Source: Nematopogon swammerdamellus (Eukaryota > Arthropoda > Insecta > Lepidoptera > Adelidae). From it: a stretch of DNA of 64,000 nucleotides. The DNA is taken from the NCBI GenBank assembly GCA_946902875.1, contig OX336342.1, forward strand, positions 12,765,523-12,829,522, read 5' to 3'. The notes under the pieces were generated by a model. The model was not told where the DNA came from, ran no database searches, and worked only from the letters and a program-made list of their open reading frames with translations. Position 1 is the stretch's first letter; every line of letters starts with the position of its first letter. The translations under genes and the position numbers were made by a program. Shown piece after piece: positions 54,343-64,000 of the stretch.

Positions 54343-55411
54343 TAGCTTTTTCCCGCGGATTCGCTCGCGTGAAATTCGTATTTCAAAAGAAGAAAGTAAG
54401 TAAATTAGGCCGGGGCCGGAGGGTGAACTGGATTTAGATGAACAATAAACATTCTCAAAGAAGTAAGTAACATACTAAAGGCGAGGCCGAAGGCCGAGCT
54501 GCGTTCAGGAAGAATATAAACCTTTTTAATGAAAGTAAGTAAGAGAGGGCGAGGCCGAAGGCCGAGCTGCGTTCAGGAAGACCATAAACCTTCTCGAAGA
54601 AAGTAAGTAACTGAGGGTGAGGCCTAAGGTCGAGCTGCGTTCAGGAAGACTATAATCCTTCTCGAAGAAAGTAAGTAACCAAGGGCGTGGCCGAAGGCCG
54701 AGCTGTATCCTGGAAGACGCTAAACCTTCTCGATGACAGTAAGTAACTATGGGCGATAGTTACTTACTTTCTTCAAGACGGTTTATAGTCTTCCTGAACG
54801 CAGCTCGGCCTTCGGCCTCGCCCTTAGTTACTTACTTTCTTCGAGAAGTTTTATGGTCTTCCTGAACGCAGCTCGGCCTTCGGCCTCGCCCTCCGTTACT
54901 TACTTTCATTAAAAAGTTTATATTCTTCCTGAACGCAGCTCGGCCTTCGGCCTCGCCCTCAATGAATTAATTTCTTCGAGAAGGTTTTCCTGAACGCAGC
55001 TCGGCCTTCGGCCTCGCCCTTAGTTACTTACTTTCTTCGAAAAGGTTATCGTCTTCCTGAACGCAGCTCGGCCTTCGGCCTCGCCCTCAGTTACTTACTT
55101 TCTTCAAGAAGGTTTATAGTCATCCTGTACGCAGCTCGGCCTTCGGCCTCGCCCTCAATTACTTACTTTCTTTGAGTAGGTTTATCATCTTCCTGAACGC
55201 AGCTCGGCCTTCGGCCTCGCCCTTAGTTACTTACTTTCTTCGAGAAGGTTTATTGTCTTCCAGAATGCAGCTCAGCCTGAAGCTTCGCCGTTAGTTACTT
55301 ACTTTAGTTGAGAAGGTTTATCGTTTACCTGAACCCAGCTCGCCCTTAGTTACTTACTTTCTTCCTTTGAAATACGAATTTCACGCGAGCGAAGCCGCGG
55401 GCAAAAGCTAG
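54343..55411. repeat. Giant inverted repeat of ~68-bp units
   Basis: The left terminus (ATAGCTTTTTCCCGCGGATT, CGCTCGCGTGAAATTCGTAT, TTC) is an inverted copy of the right terminus (about 55360-55411). The left arm has about five units GCGAGGCCGAAGGCCGAGCT (near 54408, 54481, 54549, 54619, 54685). The turning point is at about 54752 (AGTAACTATGGGCGATAGTT). The right arm has about nine reversed units. Same unit as 28498-30895 but tidier. Confidence 0.8.
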
Positions 55412-55947
55412 TAGTTAATAAGCCGCGCGCTGTGTTTGGGGCGCGACATCGGTCGGGGCGGTCGACAGTATTCGGCCGAACACGTGACAAGATGCAAAGG
55501 CGATATTAACAAAACACTGTTTGTCATTCTTGCACAAAACACAACTTTATCTTCCTAGTTCACTCTGCTCTGCGCACTAACGTTCGGCACCGGCGGGCGC
55601 TCAACACGGGTGTGAGACGCCTTGTGAAGTGGCTGTTCTGTGAAAGCATCGTATAAGATCATTTGGTCGAAAACATAACTTTTCGGGGATGATGTAGGTA
55701 GGTAGGATACGAAGATTAGATTGACTGTAGGGCCAATTGGTCAATGAACTGAGTAAACAATGTTTATTGCACAATATTTCTTGGCGACAGACACAATAAT
55801 ATTAAGAAATCTGCGAAATTAATAAATAAGGCTAGAACTATAGTTACGTACACATATATTATCGGTTAAAACCTGGGCCCAGGTAATTGATATAGGTAAG
55901 TAGAATAATAGAGTAAGTTAGAATGTGACTTATAGGAAATATAATAT
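55412..55947. other. Unannotated stretch
   Basis: Nothing recognised. The part 55440-55620 is somewhat GC-rich. Confidence 0.45.
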
Positions 55948-56009
55948 GTTATTCTCAAAGAGTTTGTATGACGTCGCTGGCGACGTAATACAAACTCTTT
56001 GGTTATTCT
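55948..56009. repeat. Palindromic insert flanked by 8-bp direct repeats
   Basis: CAAAGAGTTTGTAT then GACGTCGC on the left pairs with the right arm ending AAACTCTTTG at 56001, one mismatch. GTTATTCT stands at 55948-55955 and again at 56002-56009. It has the look of a 46-base palindrome inserted with an 8-bp target duplication, as at 6541-6582. Confidence 0.7.
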
Positions 56010-57000
56010 GCCAATCAAAGTTAAACTGGGGTCAGGTCAGGACTCAGGATACAGGGTATCTATCTACCGCACACACGATGACGAGAGTAGAAGCATACTG
56101 AGCATTGTATCCCGAAATCGATTTGTTATAGGAAGAAATACTAAGTCAAGGTTAGAGACAGCTTGCTCGACTAGGAGACGCGAGCTGCGATGGAACAATG
56201 GGTTCATTATTGGCGGGCGCGAGGTCATACGCGTAGTGACGACTCTCGCGCCGGCCCGGACGCATAATGTAAACATTCGCTGCCCCCGAGACGAACACAG
56301 TTTAATTAGGCAGTCCCATTCAGAGAGCTCATAAGAACGAACCGACGACGACGGTAGAGAAGCTCTCGAACTCCCGAATCGTACGCGACAGTGACGATCC
56401 AGTGAAAACTACCTCGTAGAATAGGAACAAGTAAAACATAGTGACGTGGCGTGCAGACAACCGGAAACGACGTTATAGCATACTCGTGCGACCTATCGTG
56501 AATTGGTAGTGACACTGAACTATTTATAGTGACAACTAGTGACAATTAGTGACAACTCAAGCGAATACTTGTTACCTGACCTTGGGACCGAGATTGGTGG
56601 CGGGGCAACTCGTATAGCGTATGCTTTTTTTATTTGTTTCCACAAACTTCCCCCAACATTATTAGTTTGAGAACAAAGTGCAGTGCTTAACAAATAATGC
56701 ATAAATAAATAAACAGGAAAAGTGATTTGGTGTAAAGAACCATTTATTGTCAAGTTGCACAGGAGACGATTGACACTCCCACGATGAACAGTCGAACTGC
56801 AGAGTCGCGGTTTCGCCGGAGGAGACCGGACTGGCAAAGGGTGAACGCTGACAGCGAATAGGCGAACCTTTATAAGTGTGAACTCTGGCGAATAGGCGAA
56901 CTTATAAATGGGTGAACTTTTGTCAGTGAGTAAATGAAATGAATCCCTGCAACAGTGCTTTTTAATAATATTGAAACTATGTTCTTTAAACTAACCTCCT
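56010..57000. other. Unannotated, mixed composition
   Basis: Unique sequence with GTGACAACTAGTGACAATTA near 56527-56552 in short repeats. GATTGGTGGCGGGGCAAC near 56590 resembles a primer-binding site by shape, but no LTR pair exists. Frames on both strands are short. Confidence 0.4.
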
Positions 57001-57009
57001 TTCAGGCTT

Positions 57010-57430
57010 GGATTCTTTTTCAAAGACTAGCTATTCGTCTCATTCGGGACTCGTCTCACCAAGGAACCACAGAAGAACAGACGTATCGTTGAATCTTTGA
57101 GTCATATTTTACCGTCACTATTTTGACTGTTAGTGGTCGGTGCTCTGAGGAACTCGCTTCCCTCATCCCACCTCCACCTGTGCGCATTCGCAACAACCCT
57201 TTGTAGTGGTCAAAAGATTTCATAGGTCAGCGCGATTCTCTAAATCGTTCTTGCATCGCAGAGCAAAGTGTGGAATGGGCTTCCGGGGAATATCTTTCCC
57301 ACTCCTACAATCTACGAATCTTCAAATTGCGGGTAAATAGCCTTTCCCCAGAGACTCTAGTCCGCCTACGAATCGGACTGGCACCTCTTCGTGGTGAAAT
57401 TGGCTGTGTCTGAGGCTGCCGCCTGATTTA
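57010..57430 (+). mobile_element. Relic of a Jockey/CR1-like LINE C-terminus
   Basis: Across shifting frames: GALRNSLPSS, FHRSARFSKSFLHRRAK and VWNGLPGNIFP. This follows the pattern R.T.RF..SF..R..K.WN.LP...FP that ends many Jockey/CR1-like proteins, but it is not LINE-A. Many frameshifts; old. Confidence 0.5.
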
Positions 57431-59043
57431 GTTCGGGTGCAGTAAGCAATACGTGACAGAAAGGCGGGCGGAATATTTATTTAAATTATTTATTTTATTT
57501 TCAACGCTGATAATTCGTTATACATGACCACGCGTAATGTTACCACCGTGGAAGTGCAAATATAAAAACGTCTAGTCACTCTAGTAGGGAGAGTTTATCT
57601 CCGACTTGGCTAAACGGCTTGCTGCCATACCTACATAATTTGTGACTTGGCGCATTTGAGGGAAAGACGAAATGGAAGTGGTGCATGAAAAAAAAATATA
57701 TATATACAGACGAATTGAGAACCTCCCCTTTTTTGAATGTCGGTTGAAAAAAGGAGAAAATGCATAGGAAATGGAGTCGGTAGGGTGGTTAGCGTTGACG
57801 CGGCGCGATAGGAGGCTGGATAGATGGATATCCGATGTCACTGGTGAATGGGCGGTCAGCGCAGCGGTGACGTCATGCTACACGTGACATCACGTGACGT
57901 CAAGGTTGCAGTCCAGACTCCGGATGCACCGCAACTCTGATGAATCTGTAGTTATTGGCCGAGGCTGTAACCGCAACGTGACATATTCTGTTATAGGTAA
58001 ATAAGGGACAAATGGTTCTAATATGGGATTTTGGAGTATAGTTGTAAAGATATTTATGTTTCATTACTTTTCCCAAAGTATTTAGATGGAGTCGCGGTCT
58101 GAAGGCATAATAATAAGAAATTCTAAAAATTTACCTACTGTGAATTTGAGCTTCTGCAAGATTACTGAAATTAAGTAAGACCGAGTTAACATATTTCCTA
58201 GTGGCAGTCACAGTTGTTAATAAAAACAGGGCACACAAAACAATTCTACAGGAGTCTCATTGAGGTCTCACCTCGTATCTCATTTAAAATCCACTTAAGT
58301 ATTAGCTGTAACCGCAATGGCTTGTACTTCAACTTGTTTCGATTAGTGGTTCCCTTATACTATTTGTATAAAGCCAACCTTAACTTAAGGACATATTAAC
58401 CTATCCTTCTAATTTGCGGTTTTGCCTGTTGAAAAATAAAGCGAAATCTCTTCTTTTCTATGTGTAAACAAATATCTTTACCGGGACCCCCTAACCCCTG
58501 ACCCCTCCTGGGACTGGAGGGAATTGCAATTTCGCGTGACGCGATAGCTTACACAAGAACCGTGAGTCCCGCCCGACACAGACTGATTTCATAATGACAC
58601 TACATTAAACACATAATGCGGCACATCTTTCATTCTCGGTGTAACACAATTTAAAAACAGAAGCTGTATCACATTTTATGTAAAAACGTTCTTAAAACTT
58701 ACTAAACTACCTTACAAACTTACCTAACATTTGATAAAGAAAATTTCAAGCTACCATGACAGGTAAATAATGTCCTCAAGTCAACTCTGAATCCTATTAG
58801 GGCAAGTGATACGCACCGTCAAAGCCTCTCCGGGGAGTAGATGTCGAAGTTCTGATATCGGCTCAGCTAAGTCTTGTTAAACTTTCATTAACCTGTAGCG
58901 GTAGAAACCTAATGGATATAGTGTTGGCACATACCTACACCGGTTATTACGAAGAGAGAGAGAATGTCTCTATATGACCCGTGTGTGTACCTAGATGTAT
59001 CTTCATCTGTGTGTAGTGTGTTTTTGTCGTGTATCACCCATGT
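57431..59043. other. Unannotated, with one repeat fragment
   Basis: At about 57705-57755 the minus strand carries the GGGGAGGTTCTCAATTCG start of the 17889 family. The rest, including CACGTGACATCACGTGACGT near 57880-57900, shows no gene. Confidence 0.45.
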
Positions 59044-59361
59044 ACCGTGTGGGTCCGGTACTTTAAAAGAATAGCCCCACTGCATCTCTCCCCGTGTACG
59101 TCGTAAAAGGCGACTAAGGGATATGAACTCTTCTTATATTACTAGGTGGTAGGGTTTAACTCGCCCGGGTTGGTACCACCGCACTGAATGAAAGGTCGGT
59201 CGAAACGGCTATGTAAATAGTTTGTGTTTTCGTCCAGTTCAGTGTAGCCGGCACGACCGAAGGGAAGCACTGACGTGGCACCAAGTTCACTCGGTGTTAT
59301 GGACTGACATCACGGATGTTGTAGGTGATGTAGCCAACCGTGTCAGTTTCAATAAAAAAAA
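59044..59361 (+). mobile_element. SINE, ACCGTGTGG head with tail A
   Basis: Complete from ACCGTGTGGGTCCGGTAC to GTCAGTTTCAATAAAAAAAA. Small deletions only. No target duplication that I can be sure of. Confidence 0.8.
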
Positions 59362-60019
59362 GGTATATTAAAACTCTATGGTGCCTCACTATTGCAATTT
59401 CTATGAAACTTCAATGTTCCTTCAAATAAAGGGAGAGCCGACGCGTGAATAGGAATGTACAGCAGCGGGCTAGTTGTCCTGCCCACTCGTCTACTCGGAC
59501 TACGTAATATATATAGACGACCCGAAGGGACATCACAAACAGCTCGCCAGCAGCTCAAACAGCTTTCCTACAAACGCGTCCATAAACACGACAGTACAGT
59601 CTGCGAGAATCTCCATAAGCTGAAATGTAAACTCTCTATTCTCGCTTCTGTCGAAATAGAAGACAGACAGAGATAGATATGTCGATAGTTCGCCTATAGT
59701 TGAGGGAATTTATTCAGGGTCCTGAATAAATCCTTTGATCTATGTATTTTAATAAATCCACAGACTTCTTGCGAAATGCCTTCGTCTGTTAATGCGAAAT
59801 ATTCTTTATTTGATTAGATTCTCCGAAGGTGACCACGCCGCGTTTAGGAAACAGCTCCGTAAAACTAAACGAGAGAGTTTCTCGGAACAGCGACAGATAA
59901 AACATCATTATTGAGACATTCTGCAAGGTACAATGAACTATAATAAATAACTTACCTTGTTAAATAACAAATTTGAAAAAACTCCCACACACGATGGGTA
60001 TTACGGATAGTCCACTAAC
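59362..60019. other. Unannotated, with a small palindrome
   Basis: ATTTATTCAGG, GT, CCTGAATAAAT at 59708-59731 is a perfect palindrome. No gene. Confidence 0.45.
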
Positions 60020-60295
60020 TATGCAGAGGATGCTTGGCGACGGATGAAACGGCCGAGCATGTTTTGTTGGAGTGCAGTGTGCTTGACAACCAACGAAGGG
60101 ACATACTCCGTTCCCCATCTTCCGTTGCGGCGGTCTGCAGACACCCTGGTCGACTTGTGGCTTTCATGGAAGACATAGGCTGGCTGGGGTAGCTGGACAT
60201 TGCGGGGTTTTGCACGAAGGTCCCCAATCACGCGGGATTAGTTTGCAGGCCTAGAGCCAACCCCAAACCAAACAACAACAACAACTCCGAGACAC
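60020..60295 (+). mobile_element. 3' end of a non-LTR retrotransposon with CAA tail
   Basis: One frame reads CLATDETAEHVLLECSVLDN, QRRDILRSPSSVAAVCRHPG and LVAFMEDIGWL. The C...ETAEH.L..C pattern is the terminal zinc-knuckle-like motif of R1/RTE-type LINEs. It is followed by a short UTR with AACCAAACAACAACAACAAC. The upstream part is missing. Confidence 0.6.
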
Positions 60296-60790
60296 CAACC
60301 CTTAAAAAGCCAAATATATTTTAGGTTTAGTTACTTAAAGGCGTAGGGGGCGGCTAAGTTAATAACCGCACAGCGCTGAGTTTTTATATTTTATTCACTT
60401 AGCGGTCCCCGACGATGACTTTTGACTTTTTTAGGAGTCGGGGTTTTTTTAAAATTTATAATTAAACTTTTTCAATTAATTAATACCTGAGAAAATAGGT
60501 TTGTTTATATAGTTTGATGATTTGTTACTACACAACATTGGGTGTCTCGTAACCATCAGGTGTTTTTCCTGGAAGTCAGGTGTCGTTAATCCTTCAGTGT
60601 AGACTATGAAACTCGTTAAAACTTTAGCTAAAAGTAACGGATAACAGGTCACTCGACGAGACATTTCGTAATTGGGTTCGAGTACTTACTTTAGGCGTTG
60701 AGTCTGAAATACCTATTCTTCAGGTTAGAAAAATTATCGCTAGAGTCAGATATTTTTATTGGTCAGTTCTGAAGTGACATATATATTCAA
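60296..60790. other. Unannotated, with a CCCCGAC-type hairpin repeat
   Basis: 60340-60452 (CTTAGCGGTCCCCGACG, AGGAGTCGGGGTTTTTTTAA) is a partial copy of the inverted element at 62483-62660. The rest is AT-rich without a gene. Confidence 0.5.
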
Positions 60791-61300
60791 CTAGATTTTG
60801 CCCGCGGCTTCGCTCGCGGTAGACTCGAATTAATAGCAAATTCGATTTAAACGCAAATCAATTAAAGACTATTAATAAATCTGTAAGGGATAGTCATGGA
60901 GTAAGTTACTTTGTTTTATGAGATACTGAGTTTGTAGACTCTATGTATGATACTAAAACTAAATTGACGATTTTTAGAAATCTTTTCTGTATGTATGTTC
61001 TTCCATAACTCCTAAACCGATCATCTGAATTCGATGAAACTTCGTACAAGCACATTTACCTATAAGAGACACAGGATAGTTTAGTTTAGATAGAAAAAGC
61101 TATATAAAATATCTCCCCCGTCCATACTATACTTTCTTTGATATTGCTCCGTGCTAAGGTTATTTAGAGTGATGGTGTTTAGCCTCAAGAACTATTCTTT
61201 CCATTGGTGCAAACCGCATCAAAATCTGTTCGGTGGTTCCGGAGTTTATTTCAAACATACATACATACAGACAGACGTTCCCTTTTTTAAGAAGTAGAGA
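60791..61300 (-). mobile_element. Helitron-like element, 510 bp
   Basis: On the minus strand: 5' TCTCTACTTCTTAAAAAAGG, CTCCGGAACCACCGAACAGA, then 3' ACCGCGAGCGAAGCCGCGGG (hairpin) and CAAAATCTAG. Inserted between A (60790) and T (61301) on plus. It is the most complete small member here, non-coding. The 3' terminus is the one duplicated in inverted form in the two large elements. Confidence 0.65.
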
Positions 61301-61825
61301 TAGGATTTGAAATTTATTTTAGAAACTTAACACCAACCGGAATTGTACATTACGTCGTTGTTTACAATACAAGTTACGCGTGCAACCGCAAATCAGGCTT
61401 TCTAGTTCTAAAAAGTGCGATTTATCCATGGCGACAAGATGGCGTGGCCCGACTCGGCCTTATTATTCCGATGCTGTGTACCAGAATCTCGTCGAGGAGT
61501 GCCGGCCGAAGGGCGCGGAGGGCACGGAGGGCGGCTGCCGAGCGGGCGCGCCCTTCTTTTGTCCGAATCAAATTGGAACCTTTTTAAGAGCGTTCGTTTT
61601 AAAAGCGTTAACAATTGTTGTTGCCGTGTTGGAGAGCGACACTTTGCGGGGCGCGCGCCCGCGGCCATTGTCAGAAGCCTGGAGGCAGATTGAACCCGCG
61701 CGCGGAGGCATCGGTCAAGTGACCATAAACATGCCCCCCCCCCCCCCCCCCGCGCCTCGTGTTAACGAGTTCACGTACTTGTCGTGACGATTATGTAACA
61801 AATAAGTAATGCAACTTGTTCTACT
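61301..61825. other. Unannotated, with GC-rich island and poly-C
   Basis: 61420-61720 is GC-rich, with GGCGACAAGATGGCG near 61429 (YY1/Pho-like core) and a C run at 61734-61750. Frames on three registers overlap, and none has a domain. Confidence 0.35.
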
Positions 61826-62025
61826 TTTTTTTTATGTAATCCGGTATTGTTGGCTGTGGAAGGCAGGTGCCATACCGGAGACTTCCCTGGATTGCTGGCT
61901 ATACTGAACTAGAGGAGAACACAACCGAGGCTGCTGTGAGGCCATCTTACACCCAGTACGGTGGTACCAACCCAGTCGACTACAATTAGAGCCTACCACC
62001 TAGTAAGGGGCAAGGGATATAAACT
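61826..62025 (-). mobile_element. Diverged relative of the tail-A SINE
   Basis: Poly-T, ATGTAATCCGGTATTGTTGG, TGCTGGCTATACTGAACTAG, then GTACGGTGGTACCAACCCAG and CCTACCACCTAGTAAGG keep the order and landmarks of the tail-A family (TGCCGGCTACACTGAACTGG, GTGCGGTGGTACCAACCCGG) but differ at many positions and lack the ACATCCGTGATGTCAG block. It looks like an older or sister subfamily. Confidence 0.6.
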
Positions 62026-62210
62026 TTATTTAAATGTCTGTCTTTTATATAAATGTCTATTATTGATAAAAATTACTATTTTGTTTCTGTCTGTCTGCTG
62101 TTCTCAAATATTTCACCTAGACCACATTTGGAAGTGAAAATTTGAATAGTACCTCTATCCAAATTTTCTGGGATTCCGATTAGGACTAATGGATAAATGT
62201 GTACTTTTTA

Positions 62211-62400
62211 ACCCCCGACGAAAAAAGAGGGGGTTTTATAAGTTTAACGTGTGTGTGTATGTGTGTATGGGTCTGTCTGCCTGTGGCATCGTAGTTCCTA
62301 AACAGATGGACCGACTTGAATGAGTTTTTTTTATTAGAAAGCTGGTTTAATCGGAATGGTTTTTAGCTATGTTTGTAATCACGTAATCCAGTAATTAAGT
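62211..62400 (+). repeat. AACCCCCGACG-type dispersed repeat
   Basis: TTTTAACCCCCGACG, AGAGGGGGTTTTATAAGTTT, GTGGCATCGTAGTTCC and TTATTAGAAAGCTGG match 63213-63400. A common insect repeat end; class not known to me. Confidence 0.6.
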
Positions 62401-62482
62401 AATAAAAAAAAATATTATCTGAAAAAGTGGACCGATTTGCATGCGATTTTTTTAAAATGAAATAAAAGTTAAATTACAAATT

Positions 62483-62660
62483 AAAAAAACCCCGACCCTT
62501 AAAAAGTAAAAAAAACCCTAACATTTATTTAAAGGAGTCGGGGGACCGCTAAGTAAATAAAATATAAAAACTCAGACCTGCGCGGGTATTTACTTAGCGA
62601 TCCTCCGACTCCTTTAAATAAATGGATTTTTTTACTTTTTATGGGTCGGGGTTTTTTTTT
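62483..62660. repeat. Inverted-repeat element, CCCCGACCC ends
   Basis: AAAAAAACCCCGACCCTTAA and ATTTATTTAAAGGAGTCGG at the left, and the reversed forms (CCGACTCCTTTAAATAAAT, GGGTCGGGGTTTTTT) at the right. The loop holds AAACTCAGACCTGCGCGGG. Relatives at 41890-41965 and 60340-60452. Confidence 0.7.
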
Positions 62661-63212
62661 AACTAATTTCTTAGCGACATTAGTGAGACTTCGTTAGCGA
62701 TATTCTGAATCTTACGCCCTCTAATTTCCTCCATTTCTTTGTCATCGCGTTTTCTCCGTCTCTATCTTAATGAGGATTGACATTTGATTTGACGAAAGAA
62801 AATATATTCTAAGAAGAGCCCAAATTAGACCGAAAGAAGCAAAGGCCCATTCACCGTTCAACACAGAAAAAAAAATAGATGTATGTTTACTTACGACTAC
62901 ATACTTTATACGAAGATATTTTCTTTAAGTTCTTCAAAGACAATATGATTGAAACAATATCAGGCACAGCCAGGGAATGTGATAAATATAAATAAGGTGA
63001 TTAGTGATTACACAACAGCAAATAATTATTCATCGAAAATTTAATTGAAGTTAGTTTGAAACAGAACTGTTTCGTAAATTGTCAGGTTAATTTGTGATGT
63101 AGTTGTTTATTAAAAATTTAGCAAGTTAGTCACAAGAACATTACTGCCGCCCAATTGTTACTGGTGAGTAAATTTGTTTCTCTATTAAAATGTGTCATGT
63201 TTGATTGGTTTT
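62661..63212. other. Unannotated AT-rich stretch
   Basis: Nothing recognised. Confidence 0.45.
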
Positions 63213-63400
63213 TTTTAACCCCCGACGCATAATGAGGGGTGTTGTAAGTTTGACGCCTCCGTCTAGCCGTGTGTCTGCTGTGTGTCAGGGTGTGATGTCT
63301 GTGTGTCTGCTGTGGCATCATAGCTCCCAAACGGATGCGCCGATTTGGATGCGGTTAGTTTTATTAGAAAGCTGTATAAACCGGGATGGTTCTTGAAAAT
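63213..63400 (+). repeat. AACCCCCGACG-type dispersed repeat
   Basis: TTTTTTAACCCCCGACGCAT, GAGGGGTGTTGTAAGTTTGA, GTGGCATCATAGCTCC and TTTTATTAGAAAGCTG. Second copy of the family at 62211-62400, same strand. Confidence 0.6.
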
Positions 63401-63607
63401 TGGACATAATTGGTCATATGAAAACATTTTTTAAAGTTCTTCCATTAGAGAACTCACCCGGCGATATACTTGTGTTATGTGTTTACCAAAATAATTGTGT
63501 TTTTGAAAATCATGAAACGCCTAAATAAAAACTACATCAATGGTTTGACTTGCCTGGTAACCTTGCGTCTTGTACTTAAAATTTAAAACTTGTCACAATT
63601 TGTTGTA

Positions 63608-63643
63608 TTCGTGGGTGTAATCGGGTTCGATTACACCCACGAA
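63608..63643. repeat. Perfect hairpin, 16-bp arms
   Basis: TTCGTGGGTGTAATCG, GGTT, then its exact reverse complement. Beyond it TTTGTTGT and ACAACAAA extend the symmetry. The 75-codon frame that crosses it is not a recognised protein. Confidence 0.85.
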
Positions 63644-64000
63644 GAAGAACCGACAACAAAATTTGTAGGGTATTTTTTTTATTTATTTTTATTATTTATT
63701 ACAGGTAGTTTAGTGACGATCCACATAATAAAATTGCTTAGAGTTTATCGAAAATACAGATTGAGAGCAAGATTAACCATTTTACTGAGAGTTCTGACTA
63801 CAAAACTTATTAATTAAGTGTATCAGGTGTAAAGACCCTTTGTCACATGTCATAAATAGATCACAGAAAAACGCGCCATCACTATTCTAGCGAGGTTAGA
63901 GCCAATCATATATTCCGGGACGCGTTTGAATAAAATATAATTATAATCGGTCTGTGGTCGGGTTGTTTGCGGGTAGGTGTGTGTAAAGTGTAGGTACGTT
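63644..64000. other. Unannotated end of window
   Basis: AT-rich, nothing recognised. Confidence 0.45.

Noticed and set aside
56500..56620. LTR end with primer-binding site
   Set aside because: No second LTR, no TG...CA borders and no gag/pol frames nearby.
61380..61787. 135-codon frame with polyproline end
   Set aside because: Three overlapping frames, and the proline run is the poly-C tract; no family recognised.

Overview
The window looks like a piece of a lepidopteran (moth or butterfly) nuclear genome with very few genes. The grounds are AT-rich DNA without operons, introns-and-repeats texture, pol III SINEs with 5S rRNA and tRNA-like heads, Helitron-type ends (5' TC, 3' hairpin plus CTAG, inserted between A and T), many short mariner-like MITEs and families that I know mainly from moths and butterflies (for example 'ggaggaggttctcaatt' and 'gcccgcggcttcgctcgcg'). 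I see no intact host gene. The only host-like coding traces are a broken exon at 15.9-17.3 kb whose end resembles the start of a JmjN domain, and a weak candidate first exon near 44.9 kb. Almost every long open frame is a retrotransposon fragment or a simple repeat.

Layout. 0-15 kb: mostly unique, with GC-rich islands, several SINE copies, small perfect hairpins, a 108-bp tandem repeat that stays open in one frame for 295 codons (8.05-8.94 kb), and a possible regulatory block at 12.5-12.7 kb with YY1/Pho-like and CTCF-like sites. 15.3-18.3 kb: the C-terminal nuclease-like end of a non-LTR retrotransposon, the broken JmjN-type exon, and a palindromic MITE. 21.2-39.2 kb: a deeply nested transposon complex. 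One LINE copy on the minus strand (5' end near 37.7 kb, 3' end near 25.6 kb) has been split by a younger 5'-truncated LINE (6-bp target duplication), a 5S-headed SINE and a 7.2-kb element (26743-33951) that ends in inverted arrays of ~135-bp repeats. The 7.2-kb element in turn contains a Helitron-like element made of inverted ~68-bp arrays, which itself carries a TTAA-flanked insert. A related pair of inverted arrays brackets the complex at 21.2-21.9 and 38.6-39.2 kb. 40-48 kb: two SINE families that share a head, an RTE-like LINE tail inserted inside one of them, and two mariner-type MITEs. 48-52.8 kb: largely unique. 52.8-55.4 kb: a second Helitron-like element with a dimeric 140-bp array, a long GGGAGA microsatellite and inverted ~68-bp arrays. 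55.4-64 kb: LINE tails, a third Helitron-like copy, more SINEs and hairpins.

The elements do not form a pathway. Their interest lies in architecture: SINE heads and tails recombined in at least three combinations, arrays of hairpin-bearing repeats organised as giant inverted repeats, and a readable order of insertions backed by target-site duplications. Family names rest on sequence features seen by eye and memory of the families; no searches were run.
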